Shown piece by piece: positions 30,559 through 42,969 of a stretch of 64,000 nt of DNA. The notes below the pieces were generated by a model. The model ran no database searches and was not told where the DNA came from. It saw nothing but the letters and a program-made list of their open reading frames with translations. Each line of letters begins with the position of its first letter. The first letter of the stretch is position 1. The stretch spans positions 63,731,660 through 63,795,659 of the forward strand of contig NC_092793.1 of assembly GCF_918797505.1 (NCBI RefSeq), given 5' to 3'. Made by a program: the position numbers and the translations under genes. This DNA is from Bemisia tabaci. Lineage: Eukaryota > Arthropoda > Insecta > Hemiptera > Aleyrodidae.

Positions 30559-31588
30559 TTCATGGAATTTTTGTTTGTTTCTTTGTTCGTTCATTTGACC
30601 ATAATTTTTATTCTCCTCTTCCATTCATAAATATAATCATTAAATCACCAATATTTCTGTGTCCGAGTGCTGGGAAATAATTACGTGAAGATACTCATTG
30701 GTTCTTCAGCATGTCAATCTCTATTTTATCCCATGTATGAAGCCATATCTGTACAAACATCAGATATCAAGCATCCGTTGTTTTTAGGAATAAAGGTTTT
30801 TTAAAATCGGCAAACCTGCAAGAGTGTTGGTACCAAGTATCAGACTTCCAGCACAATTTTGCATTAAGATATGAATGCAAATCTTTCTTATGTATAGAAA
30901 CAGCAGATGTCAGAATTCGTTGAAATAATGGTTATCGAGCTAAATAATTCGCTTAAGCTCATTGATCTCCTCAAGGCTTGTATATATGAGCATTTTACAA
31001 TAGTAATGTAAGTTAATAAGACCTATTGCATGTAAGTCTTTAGGAGGTGGCACCCTTTTTAATTTTTTCCGTATTTTTAAAGACTGATAGTATTGTTTGT
31101 TCCTTTTTTTTTAAAGTTACCAATTTTTTTTTTTTTTTTCGAAAAATTATTGAAAAAACTTAACAGTAATCTTAATTTGATCAATATCAAGCCCTCAACC
31201 TTTCTTACATTAGCTAGGTAGTGCATTTTATGGCTAAAAAAAGTTCTCTGTAAAAACAGCAGATGTGGCCCTTTTTTTAAAAAAAAATCACTGTACCTTG
31301 TTGACATTTGCTTCAAATCTAAATTGCTGAGGTTCATTTATTAGAGGAAGATTTTTTTAATACTAAATTCCTAGGCCAAACCTTATTTGATACACAGACA
31401 TTGAAACGCACAGCTTTGAAAACTTTGAATGCTAGTTCCTCAAAATTAAAAATGCGACATATGCTTCTTATATATCTAAGGTTTCATATTTTCCTGTTAA
31501 CTCCAGGTTTTCAGCCTCTAAAATATCCTCTCCTTAATTTTAAAAATATTATGCTTCCATATTTTGTTCAGCTTTCAAGGTATGACTT
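30559..31588. other. No gene recognised
   Basis: AT-rich, with T- and A-runs near 31110-31140 and 31270-31290. No supported feature. Confidence 0.35.
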
Positions 31589-31839
31589 GGACCTCGTTAA
31601 ACAGAAAAGAACCAAGCCACATCAGCTATTGCCAAATTTAATCAGGCAATTTAAGTTTTTCCATGATAATGGTTGTGCGGATTTTTGTGCAAATTTCAGT
31701 AAATTTTCTTCATAACACAACGCAACTTCCCTAAAATTCTCAAAGGAATCCGCACAAAAGTTCTCTCGTAAAAAATAAAATTTCCCTGTTAAATTTGGCA
31801 ATAGCTGATGTGGCTTGGTTCCTCTGTTTAACGCGGTCC
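31589..31839. mobile_element. GGACCGCG MITE, full copy 2 (4-bp duplication ACTT)
   Basis: 251 bp, same family as 20215-20467. The ends are GGACCTCGTTAAACAGAAA / ...TTTAACGCGGTCC, with ACTT on both sides (31585-31588, 31840-31843). The two full copies share internal features such as AATCCGCACA and CAATTTAA/TTAAATTTGG. Confidence 0.85.
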
Positions 31840-31915
31840 ACTTATAATTTAGTTTATCTGACTCCTTCACTTCCATAAAATATTCACAACTTACTGTCAT
31901 TATGATTCTGGCCAT

Positions 31916-31916
<1 letters not shown>

Positions 31917-31961
<45 letters not shown>
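31917..31961. repeat. Poly(T) run, about 45 bases
   Basis: A long T run followed by TATTATTATT, possibly the tail of a minus-strand retrocopy. The sequence on its right is not recognised. Confidence 0.5.
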
Positions 31962-31963
<2 letters not shown>

Positions 31964-34243
31964 TATTATTAATTTATTGCATTACTAGTCCCCTCACTCT
32001 TGTTCGGGAGCATTTCCTCATTAATTTTGTTTTCAGTGATAGTTCTATCCAAACTGTCGTAGGATGCAATTTTTTTTATTTTCTTGAGAGTTCAGCATGT
32101 ATACCGTTTTAAAACATAAGACAGTATTTCAGCAGTATCTTGATGGCGCAGTAAAATTTTAAGAATTAGACGCAAATCTTGAGCTCCATTCATTGAAATT
32201 CTTCTCTTCTTCAATCGAGTGTAACTGTAAGATCTGATTTTCATCATTATCCCTACATCAAACAAATTTTGCTCTGCCTTCTAGGGAATGCAAATAAAAT
32301 CGTAATATAGTAACCCAAAATATCCTTTTAAAATGATCTCAAGAGAAAAATCCAACGTTGATTGACTGTTCATGTTTATTGTACTAATCTTGTTCCTAAT
32401 AAAATGTAATAATTTAGCCAATGAACTTACAAATTTTGGCGAAGGGTCGTTTATAAGTCATAACTTGCATAAGTTATAACTGTCATTTATATGTCATGTT
32501 GAATTTCAGACTTGTTTATTCTCCCCTCCCTCTAATCTGCAGGCAGTGGCGCACTGGGTACTCCTGCATATCCTCCTATGCAGGAGGGCCCTCCTAACAT
32601 AACCTCATTAAGACAATCGGCCAGGGATAGTGAGAACCTTTCATTTCGCCATCTCTCCTGCCAAAGGCCTTTTCCACACGAGGGTGCTTCAAGGAACTTC
32701 GGGCGAACTTGTTCCAGAAACTTGTTGGGCCTTATCTCTATGGTACCGAACGTTTTATGGGATTCGTCCCAAGTTCGAATCACAGGAATGAAACTTCTAG
32801 GATTTTTCCTAGTTATATACCCTCTCCACAGGACGGGACTTTCTTGTTTCTGCGACAAGTTGGCGCGGAAAGATAAATTAGTAAAAATCCAGCAGTTATC
32901 TGGGATTGAGATAATTGTAGGTACACGATTAACAATGAGACACATTATCTTAATCAAACAGACACAAACAGTGGAGTAAACAACAAAATATCGCACAATT
33001 TGCTTTCTCTCCTTCTTCCTTGCTCAGTCGGTCTAAGGGGTACATGGCATAAGGACCATACTTGGCACTGAGAAAAATATTGATTTACTCAATATTTTTC
33101 TGACTTCGGAATTGGGATTCTCCCCTAGGACCAATCCAGTGTAACTGCCAGTGGAGACAAGGCCCTATAGCTCAGCTACGACTTGTTCCTGGAATCCAAA
33201 GGCCGTGGAAGTTATTTGTCCAACCTGGGTGCGTGTGGACAAGGCATAACTTTTTGTCACTGATTTCAAAGTCTTTCAGTAAAGAGCCCAAGTGCTGACC
33301 AATGTTTGACTTTCTTTCTCCTTTGATAGTGAAAGGAGGAATATATTTATTTCACAAGTTACCAAATATGTTTCTCTCCCCCTACCCCCCTCCTAATTTT
33401 TATATTCATTGTAATGTTTCCTGAAATTATTTTTTTTTTTCAACCTGATCAAGCTTATTCTTAAGCACCCTTGAAATGGTTTTTACAATGCATACATTCT
33501 AATGCTTTTACTCTCTGCTCTTTGTTTACACTTGCTGCTGAATATTTACTCTCACAATTATACTTATCTTTTCTCTTTTCCTTTTCTCTTTTTTTTGCTC
33601 TTTTAATGTTAACGCTGTGGCATCTTCCCTACACCTGCAGATGGTAAGCATTATTCTGATCGTATTCTTTACCTTTTTTTCCCCAAATCTGACTGAAACA
33701 ATTTTTATTACCTATCAAATTTGTTGTACTTTTTACAAAATATTTTATGTACTTCAGGATTAATACTTCAAGTGTGTCACAGCCAGTATAAACTTTTTAG
33801 TGCTCTGTTGTTTTTTAAATTTATCACTCCTCTCCAGTTTTACACCGCTAATTGAATTGATCCTCCCATTTTAGTGTCAGAGTTGTGTCAATAAGAAACA
33901 ACAAGTGTCAACAACGCTTAATGCACACATTTTGATCACAATTATGACTTTCTTTTGTATAATTTTCTTTTTCATTTTTTATCTTAATTTTTTCCAATTT
34001 TTCTCGTTTCTGATTTTAAATAGACCTAATTTTTTATGAACTACTTAATATGCTAAGTAATCACAAGTTTGCATCATTTAAAAAAACATAAAGCAACAGT
34101 CAGAAGGTTAAAATTTAATCACAAAGTCCGAGAGGAACAAGGCATGTGTCAATCATCGGAAGGCAGGAGTTTTCGTTGAATAGCGTTCTGTGTACCATTT
34201 TGAAGTAAATATCTTGAAAGAAGCTTACAGTGCCTAAAATATT
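31962..34243. other. Intergenic or CanA intron; unidentified GC-richer block
   Basis: 32530-33260 is richer in GC than its surroundings and has mutually overlapping open frames on both strands (32578-32979 and 32532-32996). Neither resembles a known protein. A GTTCGAATC box-B-like match lies at 32772 and a box-A-like TGGCGCACTGGG at 32544, but they are too far apart for a tRNA-derived SINE head. Probably an old repeat. Confidence 0.3.
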
Positions 34244-34499
34244 TCGACGGTGTAAGTTGGCAATCACATAACTCGTTTGCGGTGTCTGAAAATCCCCGCT
34301 TCTATGTTATTTTTTTTAAAAGTGAACAAATTAACACCATTCCTTGAAGTTTTTACAGAATTTTCTTCGCGCAGAGAGGAAAAATGATGGCAGTTTTAAA
34401 GAATTGCCGTTGAAAAGTTTTCCGTTTAAAAAATAAAGTATGACAGAAAGTCTGCGACGTCGCAAACCGAGTTATGTGATTGCCGACTCACACGGTCGA
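34244..34499. mobile_element. MITE with ~48-bp inverted ends
   Basis: TCGACGGTGTAAGTTGGC followed by AATCACATAACTCG on the left is mirrored by CGAGTTATGTGATT and GCCGACTCACACGGTCGA on the right. About 256 bp in all, with no ORF. Flanking duplications are unclear. Confidence 0.65.
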
Positions 34500-34796
34500 T
34501 TTATATTTTGTTTATTAGTTTGTTTTCTTTCTTCTTTTTTTTTCTAGGTCAAAGATTCACATTTGTTCTCTTTACCTTTTCAAGGTGTGATGCATTTGTC
34601 TGGTGTAACTGTTATTTTAAGTTAAATATGTGCCAAGGGATGAATCCTTCATCATGATCTGCAGATGTCATGAATATCAAAATCATTTATTTCAACAGAG
34701 GATCAGTGAAATTCTCAGATATTTTGAATCATGATTATAAGTGTGGGTTTGAAATTAAGTATAATCATCATGCCTCTGTAGTCAGTAGGGTGTTTA

Positions 34797-36845
34797 AAGA
34801 AAACCTTTTCTTAAAAACCACTCCACTCCAAATTCCTAGTGCTAATTGACTTCTAGAACATGAATATGGGTAAAATTTTGGGCTCGCACTTTTCCATGTA
34901 GATCCCAAGTCCCCCCTTTTTTTCGAAAAATGGGATGATTCTGAGGATTTATTTTGCAAGCTGTTTATTTACATATCAGACATTTTTTTGGTGATGCTTC
35001 AGTAAAAATGCTTCCTTTACCCTCATCTGATGAGAACCAAGTCGAAATTATTCTAACTTGGGGGCACTCTCAGAGGGAACACAAAGTTTGGGGGGGGGGG
35101 GGTGGTAGGGTGCGTCAAAAAAAATGAAAGTCTGAAATGCTCCGCTCCCCAGGCGGCAATCGATGACGTTTGGTAAAAAAACATGTTTGCCAAAATTTGG
35201 GCCCCATTTCAACCATTTTAAATGGGGCCAAAGGTCGGTTTTGTGATGAAATTATAATATTTAGGTTTAGACCTCGATTTTGGACAAACAGCTCGATTTT
35301 ACGCTGAAATCGTGCGTTTACGAGAGAAATGCCAAAGAACTCAAGTTGTAGAGGATGAAATTTTACTCTAGGCAAACGTCTTTGTAAACAACATAAATCA
35401 AATTTAACTAGAAAAACTCAGCTCGGTACTTATTTTTTTGGTCCTCGGAATTTCCAAGGTCTTACAAAGTAGCGGTTTAAAAGACTCATTCTTCACGAAA
35501 ATAAGTCGGAAGAGGGTATAAATGAACTGTAGGCAAGTGTTGAGGATGCAAATGTCATCAGAGTTTCCTCAGTTTCAAAAAGAGTTCCAACTATTTTGCA
35601 CAATCCTCCAAAAAGTGTACGGCTCGAGAAGCAGGATCGTGCTATAATAGTAAGGGAGAAGTGCGGTTTGACCGGGAAAAATTGCGTAACGAACTTTCCC
35701 TATGTAATCGTCATCAGTAGGTTCCCCTGAACAACTTCCTAAAGGTTAAAAATGGTCCGACCCCGGGACACCCCTCAAAGTACTTAAAATCGAAAATGGC
35801 GGCCGTAATTAGGGGGTCCGGGAAATCGGTACTTTAAAATGCTCAGTCTGTCTCATGTTAGATATCATTTCCTGTGTAATTTTGATCGTAGATTTCATAA
35901 ATGAACTCCACAAGGCCCCCCTGGTCAAAGGGGGCGCTCCAAATCAAAGATGGCAGCCAAATGTGAAGGGCAGGAGGTTGCATTTTCTTAAATAGTCACC
36001 GACGGAACAAGGAAAGTGAAGTGTCTCTATTTTCCTTGTTTTTATCGTTCCTTCGATTAATATGTAAGAAAATGCAACCTCCTGCAACCATTTCAGCGTA
36101 TAATCGAGCTGTTTGTCCAAAATCGAGGTCTAAACCTAAATATTATAATTTCATCACAAAACCGACCTTTGGCACCATTTAAAATGGTTGAAATGGGCCC
36201 AAATTTTGGCAAACTTTTTTTTTTTACCAAACGTCATCGATTGCCGCCTGGGGAGCGGAAAATTTCAGACTTTCATTTTTTTGACACACCTTAGGGGGGT
36301 GGTCATAAGCTCATGAGAAAACCTGTGCAAATCTGTTTTTCTTTTCTTTCGTATTTCTTTTCCCTTGGTCAAGAAGTTTCAAAGTTCCCCCCCCCCCTTT
36401 CTACCTCGGGGGCCTTTTCTGAGGAGGGATACATTCTTATTTCCCGCTTGAATACTACTCAAAAAGAATGATTTTTAAACATTAAAAATTTTCGACCAAG
36501 AGAAAAGAAATAGGGGGGGAAAAAAACAGAAATTTGCATGGGTTTTCTCATGAGCTTATGCCCCTCCCCCCCTTCTCCAAGTGCTCTCAATTTAGAATAA
36601 TGGCAACTTTATTCTCATCAGATGCGGGTAAATTGAGAATTTTAACTAAAGAATCACCAAAAAGATGTTAGATATGTAAATCCACAGCTTGAAAGAGAAA
36701 TTCTCAAAATCAGCCCATTTTTCGAAAGAAGGGGGGCTTGGGATCCACATAGAATTGTGTGAGCCCAAAATTGTACCCATACTCATGTTCTTGAGTTCCA
36801 TTAGCAGCAGAAATCTCGAGCGGCAAAGGTTTTTAAAAAAAGTTT
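34797..36845. mobile_element. Nest of inverted-repeat elements
   Basis: The outer arms are 34797-35085 and 36570-36845; shared landmarks include AACATGAATATGGGTA, TTCGAAAAATGGG and CTCATCTGATGAGAA. Inside lies an element with arms of about 200 bp (35108-35310 and 36092-36292; shared GCTCCCCAGGCGGCAATCG and ACCTAAATATTATAATTTC). Inside that lies a ~116-bp hairpin (35970-36085; GCAGGAGGTTGCATTTTC and its mirror). A further hairpin of ~257 bp (36304-36560; CATAAGCTCATGAGAAAACC mirrored) sits between the inner and outer right arms. There are no conserved ORFs. The simplest reading is successive insertion of foldback MITEs. Confidence 0.7.
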
Positions 36846-39800
36846 TTTTTGAAACAACCTCCTTGTCAGCTAGCAAGCCTGTAAAAGCAACAAGTAGTAA
36901 TCTAATTAAACAGTTCATAATTTGGCACTTATTCCTGAGATGATGAAAGTTTTGGAAGCAATGAAAATGCGTTGATGTATGTCTTTACGCTGCAATAGAG
37001 CTGTAAATTTTGTTTTCAAAGCAACTGGCGTGAAAAAAAAACACTTACTATAACAGCAACGCCTGATCTTGTACAGGAAACGCAATAAATTATTTCTCAG
37101 TAAGGAATTTGTGTAGGTTTTGAAATTTCTAAATTCTCATAACTTGTATGAGAATGCCATCTCAGTCCATGAACTCTGGTATCTACATTTTTTTTTTGCA
37201 TCAACATAGACAAAGTACCTGATAATTGTTCCTTTTGAAATGTTCCGCGAGTTCATCATACCAATTATTAACTCATGCAAATTTAATGATCAGGTTTTTA
37301 CCTTTTCACTCCATCATCTAACACACCTCTGCCCAGATTTCTTCTTACCCTTACACTCTCATAATTAAGTTATCAATAGCCGATTGTAGTAGCCAGCATG
37401 GTTTTAGAGTCAAAGAATTTAGCTTCCTTCTAGTTCTTTTCACTTCTGCCTCATCATCCTCTCCACGTGTGTCTATGATATTTCAGTTGTGTACTTCTCA
37501 ATTTCTATCAAGTTTTATTCTTCGACTAACTTCTTAATAATAAAAATCTCCATTTTGCTAGCTCAAACATTGTTGCCCCAGCTCAGGATTCACTTTTAAC
37601 TTTTTTATCAATATGCTTTAATTTCCCCTGTTTCTATGTCTCTCCTGTTCCTCGATTACAGTAAAAAATAATCCATTCTTTAAGCATGCTTTCATCTCTG
37701 ACACGAAGGATGAAAAAATGTTGCCATTAATGACCCAATCGAGCAACAGGTATATCAATGCATTTTTCCAATTAAAAAATTTACTTTCTTCCGTTTTCAA
37801 TACTGTTCAGGTAGATCCCTACTTTACCAGCCCCTACCATGAATAATAATTTAAATATAAATATCTTTTTAAAAAGATGGACCACCAAAGGGAGTGTTGT
37901 ATACCCCCAAATAAGCTGGCAGTTCCAGAATAGCACAGCACAAGGGAGCACTGCCATGCTAAAATCGAATGAGAAGTGGTTAGGTTCTTTAGTATAAAAT
38001 ATTTCAACTGTTACTCAGACTAGATACTTCCCAAGGTTCTAACACTAAGCATCTATTTCTATGAATTTCTATCTATTTCTATCAATGAAAGCTATCTGAC
38101 GCAGTGATTCTCATCAGTCATCCTGAGCCTGTCAAACGCTTAGCTTGGTTGCTTGAACAGAGTTCGTTTTTTCTCTCTTATTAAAGGAAATAAAAAAATT
38201 ACCTCGAGTTTTGAAGGATTTTGAAAAAAAAAAAGATTCAACTTGCTCTACACAGAGTCTATAGATTGGGATTTTTCCGGTTTTGCGGTACTTAGCCATT
38301 TCTTAGTGATGTTTTAGCTAGCGACAAGGATTTGATGCCAGACATCCACAAATTAGTACCAACTTAGCACATACCTTGTAGTTCAAGGCAGTATTTTTGT
38401 TTTTTACTTACATCACATGCTTGCTCACTTTGCCTGGTAACGCCGGAACATTCTACTGGGAAGCTGTAAATATTAAAATTGTACCGTTTTTGAGCTTACA
38501 AGAGACCTTTTGAACACGCTCTAATGGTAGTATGAGTCCACAAAATTGTGGGAAGCAAGTCCATCAGTATGAAAGGGCAAAATTTAAAAGACATACAGAT
38601 CTTTTATTGCATGTCGTGCAATGCCTGCAGATTACTTTAATACAGAGCGGAGAAAAAAAGTGAACATTTAAAGTCGCTCATGTAGAATCCATAAATATAA
38701 ATTTTGGTTACCATGTTTAATGTATCTGTCATTAATGTAAATTAATGAATCATAAATGAATAAAGTGTAAATAGTGAATAAACTTAAGTCTGATAGTGGC
38801 TGTTTTGAATGAGTGTTGATTTTCAGCTATTTTGTGCCACAGAATCATTTGGTGCTTTCTTTTCACTATAATTTCTTTCACAAAATTTTTAAAGCGTACA
38901 TCTACAAAATAATGAATCCCTGGACCAGAGCTGTAACGCAACCTTTCCAGCAAGCAGATGCCACATAGGCTTGTAGGCAACTAGGAGCGGACAGCTCTGT
39001 TCATGATGTGCTAACTGCTGTCATCGATAATAGGGAAAATAGAGTTTGCTCAAACATTGGTGCATACTGTGCAGTAAAATTTCGTACAAAGCACGTACTA
39101 TACATGTAGTCAAAACAAATTAGAAGGAATTAAACATTAATGGGCCTAAAGAATCTGTGAAATTAGAGTGAACATCTACCTTGAGCACAACGCACCTATA
39201 TGAAGTATAGTTCGCCTTTTTTTTCTTTTTTTCTTTTTCTTTAAATTGTCAACATTATTTTGTTTTAGTTTTCCATTGTACACCAGCGTGTACTGGGTTA
39301 CTTTTAACCCTCACTCAGGGGCAAACAATCCTCCTAAGTATGAGGGCTATTTTTGGTTGGGGTGGCCGGATGGTGGTAGTTTCATTCCCTTTTGGGAAGT
39401 GACTTGTCACAGCTTAGGCTATCTATTTTGAGGAACCAAGGCAGGGTAGGTGTCTGAAAGACGCCTGCCTACAGGTTTCTACCCTTCATGGTAGGGTATG
39501 GTATTATTTGTATTACGACTAATATCCCTGCAAGAGTTCAAGCCAATTCAGGCTCCCAAGTTTAAATAAGAATCGATATTACATTTATGTCTCTTCCTTC
39601 GGGAATCATGGTGCCAGGGCATGCTACAGTTATCTTGAAATATATTTACATTAGTATTCTTGTTTAAAATTGCTGCTCACTGGCTCAACTGTCAGCATCC
39701 GCAACTTTTCAACCTTTATTCTCTAGAGATCTTTGTTGGTAGGTTTTCAAGTTTGTCTACTTTTGAGAATATCTGATCTTGGCCCAGTCTTAATATCTTT

Positions 39801-40085
39801 TTGTTTCGAACACATACAGCTGTGATGAACAGTCAATAAACAGTCAGCTCTTTGTAGAGCTTTAAATCAAAATTTAACATATGATACATACTCCTAAAAC
39901 TCAGATAGTATCATTCAATATAGTGATCCGTCTAAATTTATTTGTTTTAACAATAATTTTCTTTGTTTATTGATGAATAACTTTTATACTTGCATTTTCC
40001 GCCATTTGTTTATCTTTCTTTTAATTCTCTCATTCTTTCGCTATGCCTTGGTCCCGCCCTCTTTCTCTCCATTGGTTGATGACAG
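36846..40085. other. No gene recognised
   Basis: AT-rich. 39270-39560 is somewhat GC-richer (AAGACGCCTGCCTAC, GAGTTCAAGCC) and could be an old SINE, but no promoter boxes are convincing. Confidence 0.35.
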
Positions 40086-40118
40086 CTAAAGTAATTTTAA
40101 AGACTAAGAATGCAAATG
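40086..40118 (+). CDS. CanA: Candidate 33-bp CanA cassette exon
   Basis: A strong polypyrimidine tract (40017-40070) and GATGACAG precede it, and AATG|GTAAGT follows. It has exactly the phase needed after exon e: two bases complete the Gly/Ala codon, ten codons follow (KVILKTKNAN), and one base is carried over. Inclusion would add 11 residues to the linker and keep the frame. Calcineurin A genes are known to splice small exons in their C-terminal half. I do not recognise this peptide from other calcineurins, so the call rests on splice signals and phase. Such matches can occur by chance in an intron this long. Confidence 0.3.
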
Positions 40119-40411
40119 GTAAGTTTTATTTCGGAAAAGTTGAGAATCCAGTTTTATTTTTCGTTTGTTTTGTTCATTTTCAGTTTTTTTTCTCCCCCCC
40201 TCCTTCCCTCAGTCCTTAATTAAATTCTAGTATAATTTTACTCGTCTATTCCTACTCTCATTTTTTTTGTTACACCTAGTTTTGATTTTGCTGATTTTAA
40301 TTTCTGATAATACACTTATAATTTTTGCCTGAATTCATCCCCACTAACTCTCTAAGTCTCCTTTGCTAGTTAATATTAACAAATCTCTCAATGAAAAGAA
40401 GTGGTTTCTCT

Positions 40412-40412
<1 letters not shown>

Positions 40413-40453
<41 letters not shown>
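40413..40453. repeat. Poly(T) run, 41 bases
   Basis: Pure T run. No retrocopy body was recognised beside it. Confidence 0.5.
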
Positions 40454-40454
<1 letters not shown>

Positions 40455-42428
40455 TTTGCTCTGTAAGAAATGCCTTCATTTTTTAGATCTACATAATGTT
40501 ACCCGAATGTCAAGATTAAAAATGAAAATCGACGGATGAAGAAACACTGTTATCCTTTTCCCTTCTCCTTCTAAATCTATCAAAATGACTTGAGTAATTT
40601 AAGAATCTCCTTTTACCATTAAGTTATTCCAAGCCCCAGCAATGATTAATCATGTAAAGAATTTGTTCAATTACAAAGTCAAAGTGGTAACTGTTCAGGA
40701 TTAGCTAATAGTGTAGGTATTTGTGTTGGGTTCCAATTTCATCTACCACAATTTAAATTTGTCCTATAATTCACTCTGATCTGCTGTAAAAAATAATTAA
40801 TAAAAATTAGATTTACTGAACGGTCCGAACAAAATAAGAATCAGAAGTCTGTATCAATAGATTTTCTATAGCTTTTTCATCATGAATGGCCACATCACAG
40901 AATAAAGAGGACCATTACCATCCACCAGACAGGCTTTCCATTTTTAGTGTTCAAAGGTTAAATCAGAGCAGGAATGTCTCAAAATAGGCAGTTAAAGCAT
41001 GATTAGATCAATTTAATTTGTCGCTTTGACATTAGAATTTTGTTTTAAAAATACTGTAATTCTATTCTCTTTGCGGTAGTTTTTCTTCCCTTAAATGAAC
41101 GGATCTTTGAAAATTGAATCATGTAAGACTAATACAAAAACTGCTCAGGGGCTAGTGATCAAAAGTTTGCAGTTCAACGCCGTCAGACAAAAGTCAGGAC
41201 CAAAATCTATTTTCAAATCTGATGAGGTTGCCCTTTTCTTTTAAAAAAAAATCAGTTGAAAAGTATCATGAGAGGGGTAGCTGGTAGATAAGAGTGTGAG
41301 AGCGGCCACTTCCATGGCCCAAACTGAGTTTATCCCTGCATTGTCAAGGCAGTTGGAATTGTCTACCGAAGCAAGGCTCAATTTATGCATCTGTATGATG
41401 CTTTTAAGTTACAGAATAACATTTTGTTTCTTTCTCTCTGCCGAAAGTATATTTTCTTTCAATGAAAATTCCACCTTGTCAAAATACTTAGGGTAGTGTA
41501 TCGTGAGAATATTGCAAAACATGTGTAAGGAGCTCATTTAAGAATTCCAATCATAGCAAACGAAAGGGTATGAGAACGCAATTTTTTTTTTTTTATCTTT
41601 CAGAGAAAAACATTACACTAAGATCTTTTAGAATTATCAGGAAAATAAATTTGAACTTTGTAAGTTGCTGAAAAAAGTTGAAAGTACTTTCACATGTAAC
41701 TATAATTATTGTAACAATGTTACTAGAATCACTGTGTAGGTGTGTAGGTACACATTGTACTTTAATAACGGTAATTGGCTTCGCTCACTTTCTTCCTTGC
41801 CTACTATCTGAAAGTAAACTTTTGATCTTATAGTTTACCTAATAATTTATCATGTTTTTTTAACCATTTTGATTTTGTACTTGGAGGTTATCTATACGTT
41901 TGTTTCTTATCATTTTATTTATTTTTTTCTTTAGTCTGTCATCAATCATCCCATATGCCTGATCTAAGTTCCTTTAGTCTTAAATTTTATTTGGAGTATT
42001 CTATTGCTCCCAAGCAACAGGTTTATGTATTCAGTTCTTTGATTTTTACATGTATATCACCTCCGTTTTACTTTGCTCCAACGCCCCATACTCCCTTAAA
42101 CCGTCTCTTCATTTTCCCCTTAGATGACCTGTGCAGTCTACACGTTTGGCCCATGATTGAACTGCACCCACCCGAAATCTTCAGTGGGGGAGGGGAAATT
42201 GTAAAAATTGTGTTGTGAGAAGTCTGGAACCTGTACTGAAAGTCGGGAGATTTTTATTGTTTCAAAATCGAACATATACTTCCTCACATATTATGACTCT
42301 AATGCTAATTTCTAGATTTTTTGGGTTGATTACCCTGTAGAATATTGTGCGTCGAGAACTATTTCACTATCCTGTTACTTACAGTACTCGAACCACATTT
42401 TTAGTGTTGTTCTCTTTTCTCTGCACAG
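40454..42428. other. No gene recognised
   Basis: AT-rich with an open frame at 41955-42218 that lacks family resemblance. It ends in a pyrimidine-rich stretch and CTGCACAG exactly at the palindrome border. Confidence 0.35.
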
Positions 42429-42564
42429 TGCACATCTACAGGATATCTCTGATCTGAATGATTCTCATTATATTCTTCAAATAAAAGGGCCCTTCTCGGC
42501 ATATCTAGCAAAAAAGCTAGACTTCTATTCGTTCCCTCTCAATAGGTGCCTTCAAAACCTCATT

Positions 42565-42969
42565 TCAGAAAGGAAACCTCATAAGTACTTGCTTCATAAA
42601 GCACCAACTATTTTGAGGAGACTTTAAACTTCGTTTTTTTCTTTCCGTGTACAAAGTTAAATTGGTAAATAATTTGTGTTTCGCATCAATTATCACTGAG
42701 CATCCTCCATTAATAGCTTCTGCTTTGTTGAAAAATTTTTCCTCTTCAAAATACTTGAAGCGCAAATTGATTTTGAACTTGAGCCACACACCTCCAAGAG
42801 GAACTATCATTCTCTTCTGATAATCGTGTTCGGCTAGGCTGGGTTCAACAGCAAGGAATTGCTGCATAAGGTATCCTCTTGCACCTGAGTTCAAGTATTT
42901 AAAGTAACATGCAAAACTGCCTCCTCCATTATTTTCTCTCCTCCATCCCACATTGAAAACCAAATTCAT
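42565..42969 (-). CDS. Unidentified 134-aa ORF, left-arm copy
   Basis: Identical in sequence to the ORF at 47423-47827 on the other arm, and described there. Confidence 0.4.
   Translation of the reverse strand: MNLVFNVGWRRENNGGGSFACYFKYLNSGARGYLMQQFLAVEPSLAEHDYQKRMIVPLGGVWLKFKINLRFKYFEEEKFFNKAEAINGGCSVIIDAKHKLFTNLTLYTERKKRSLKSPQNSWCFMKQVLMRFPF

Noticed and set aside
32532..32996. 154-aa and 133-aa overlapping frames with tRNA-like box A and box B matches
   Set aside because: The frames oppose each other over the same bases, and the boxes are about 230 bp apart. No support for a gene or a tRNA-derived SINE head.
33634..33640. CCTGCAG|ATG|GTAAGC as a CanA microexon
   Set aside because: A three-base exon with no phase or conservation argument.
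36689..36943. 84-aa frame MKEKFSKSAHF...
   Set aside because: It lies in the outer right arm of the inverted-repeat nest and its mirror has stops. No family resemblance.
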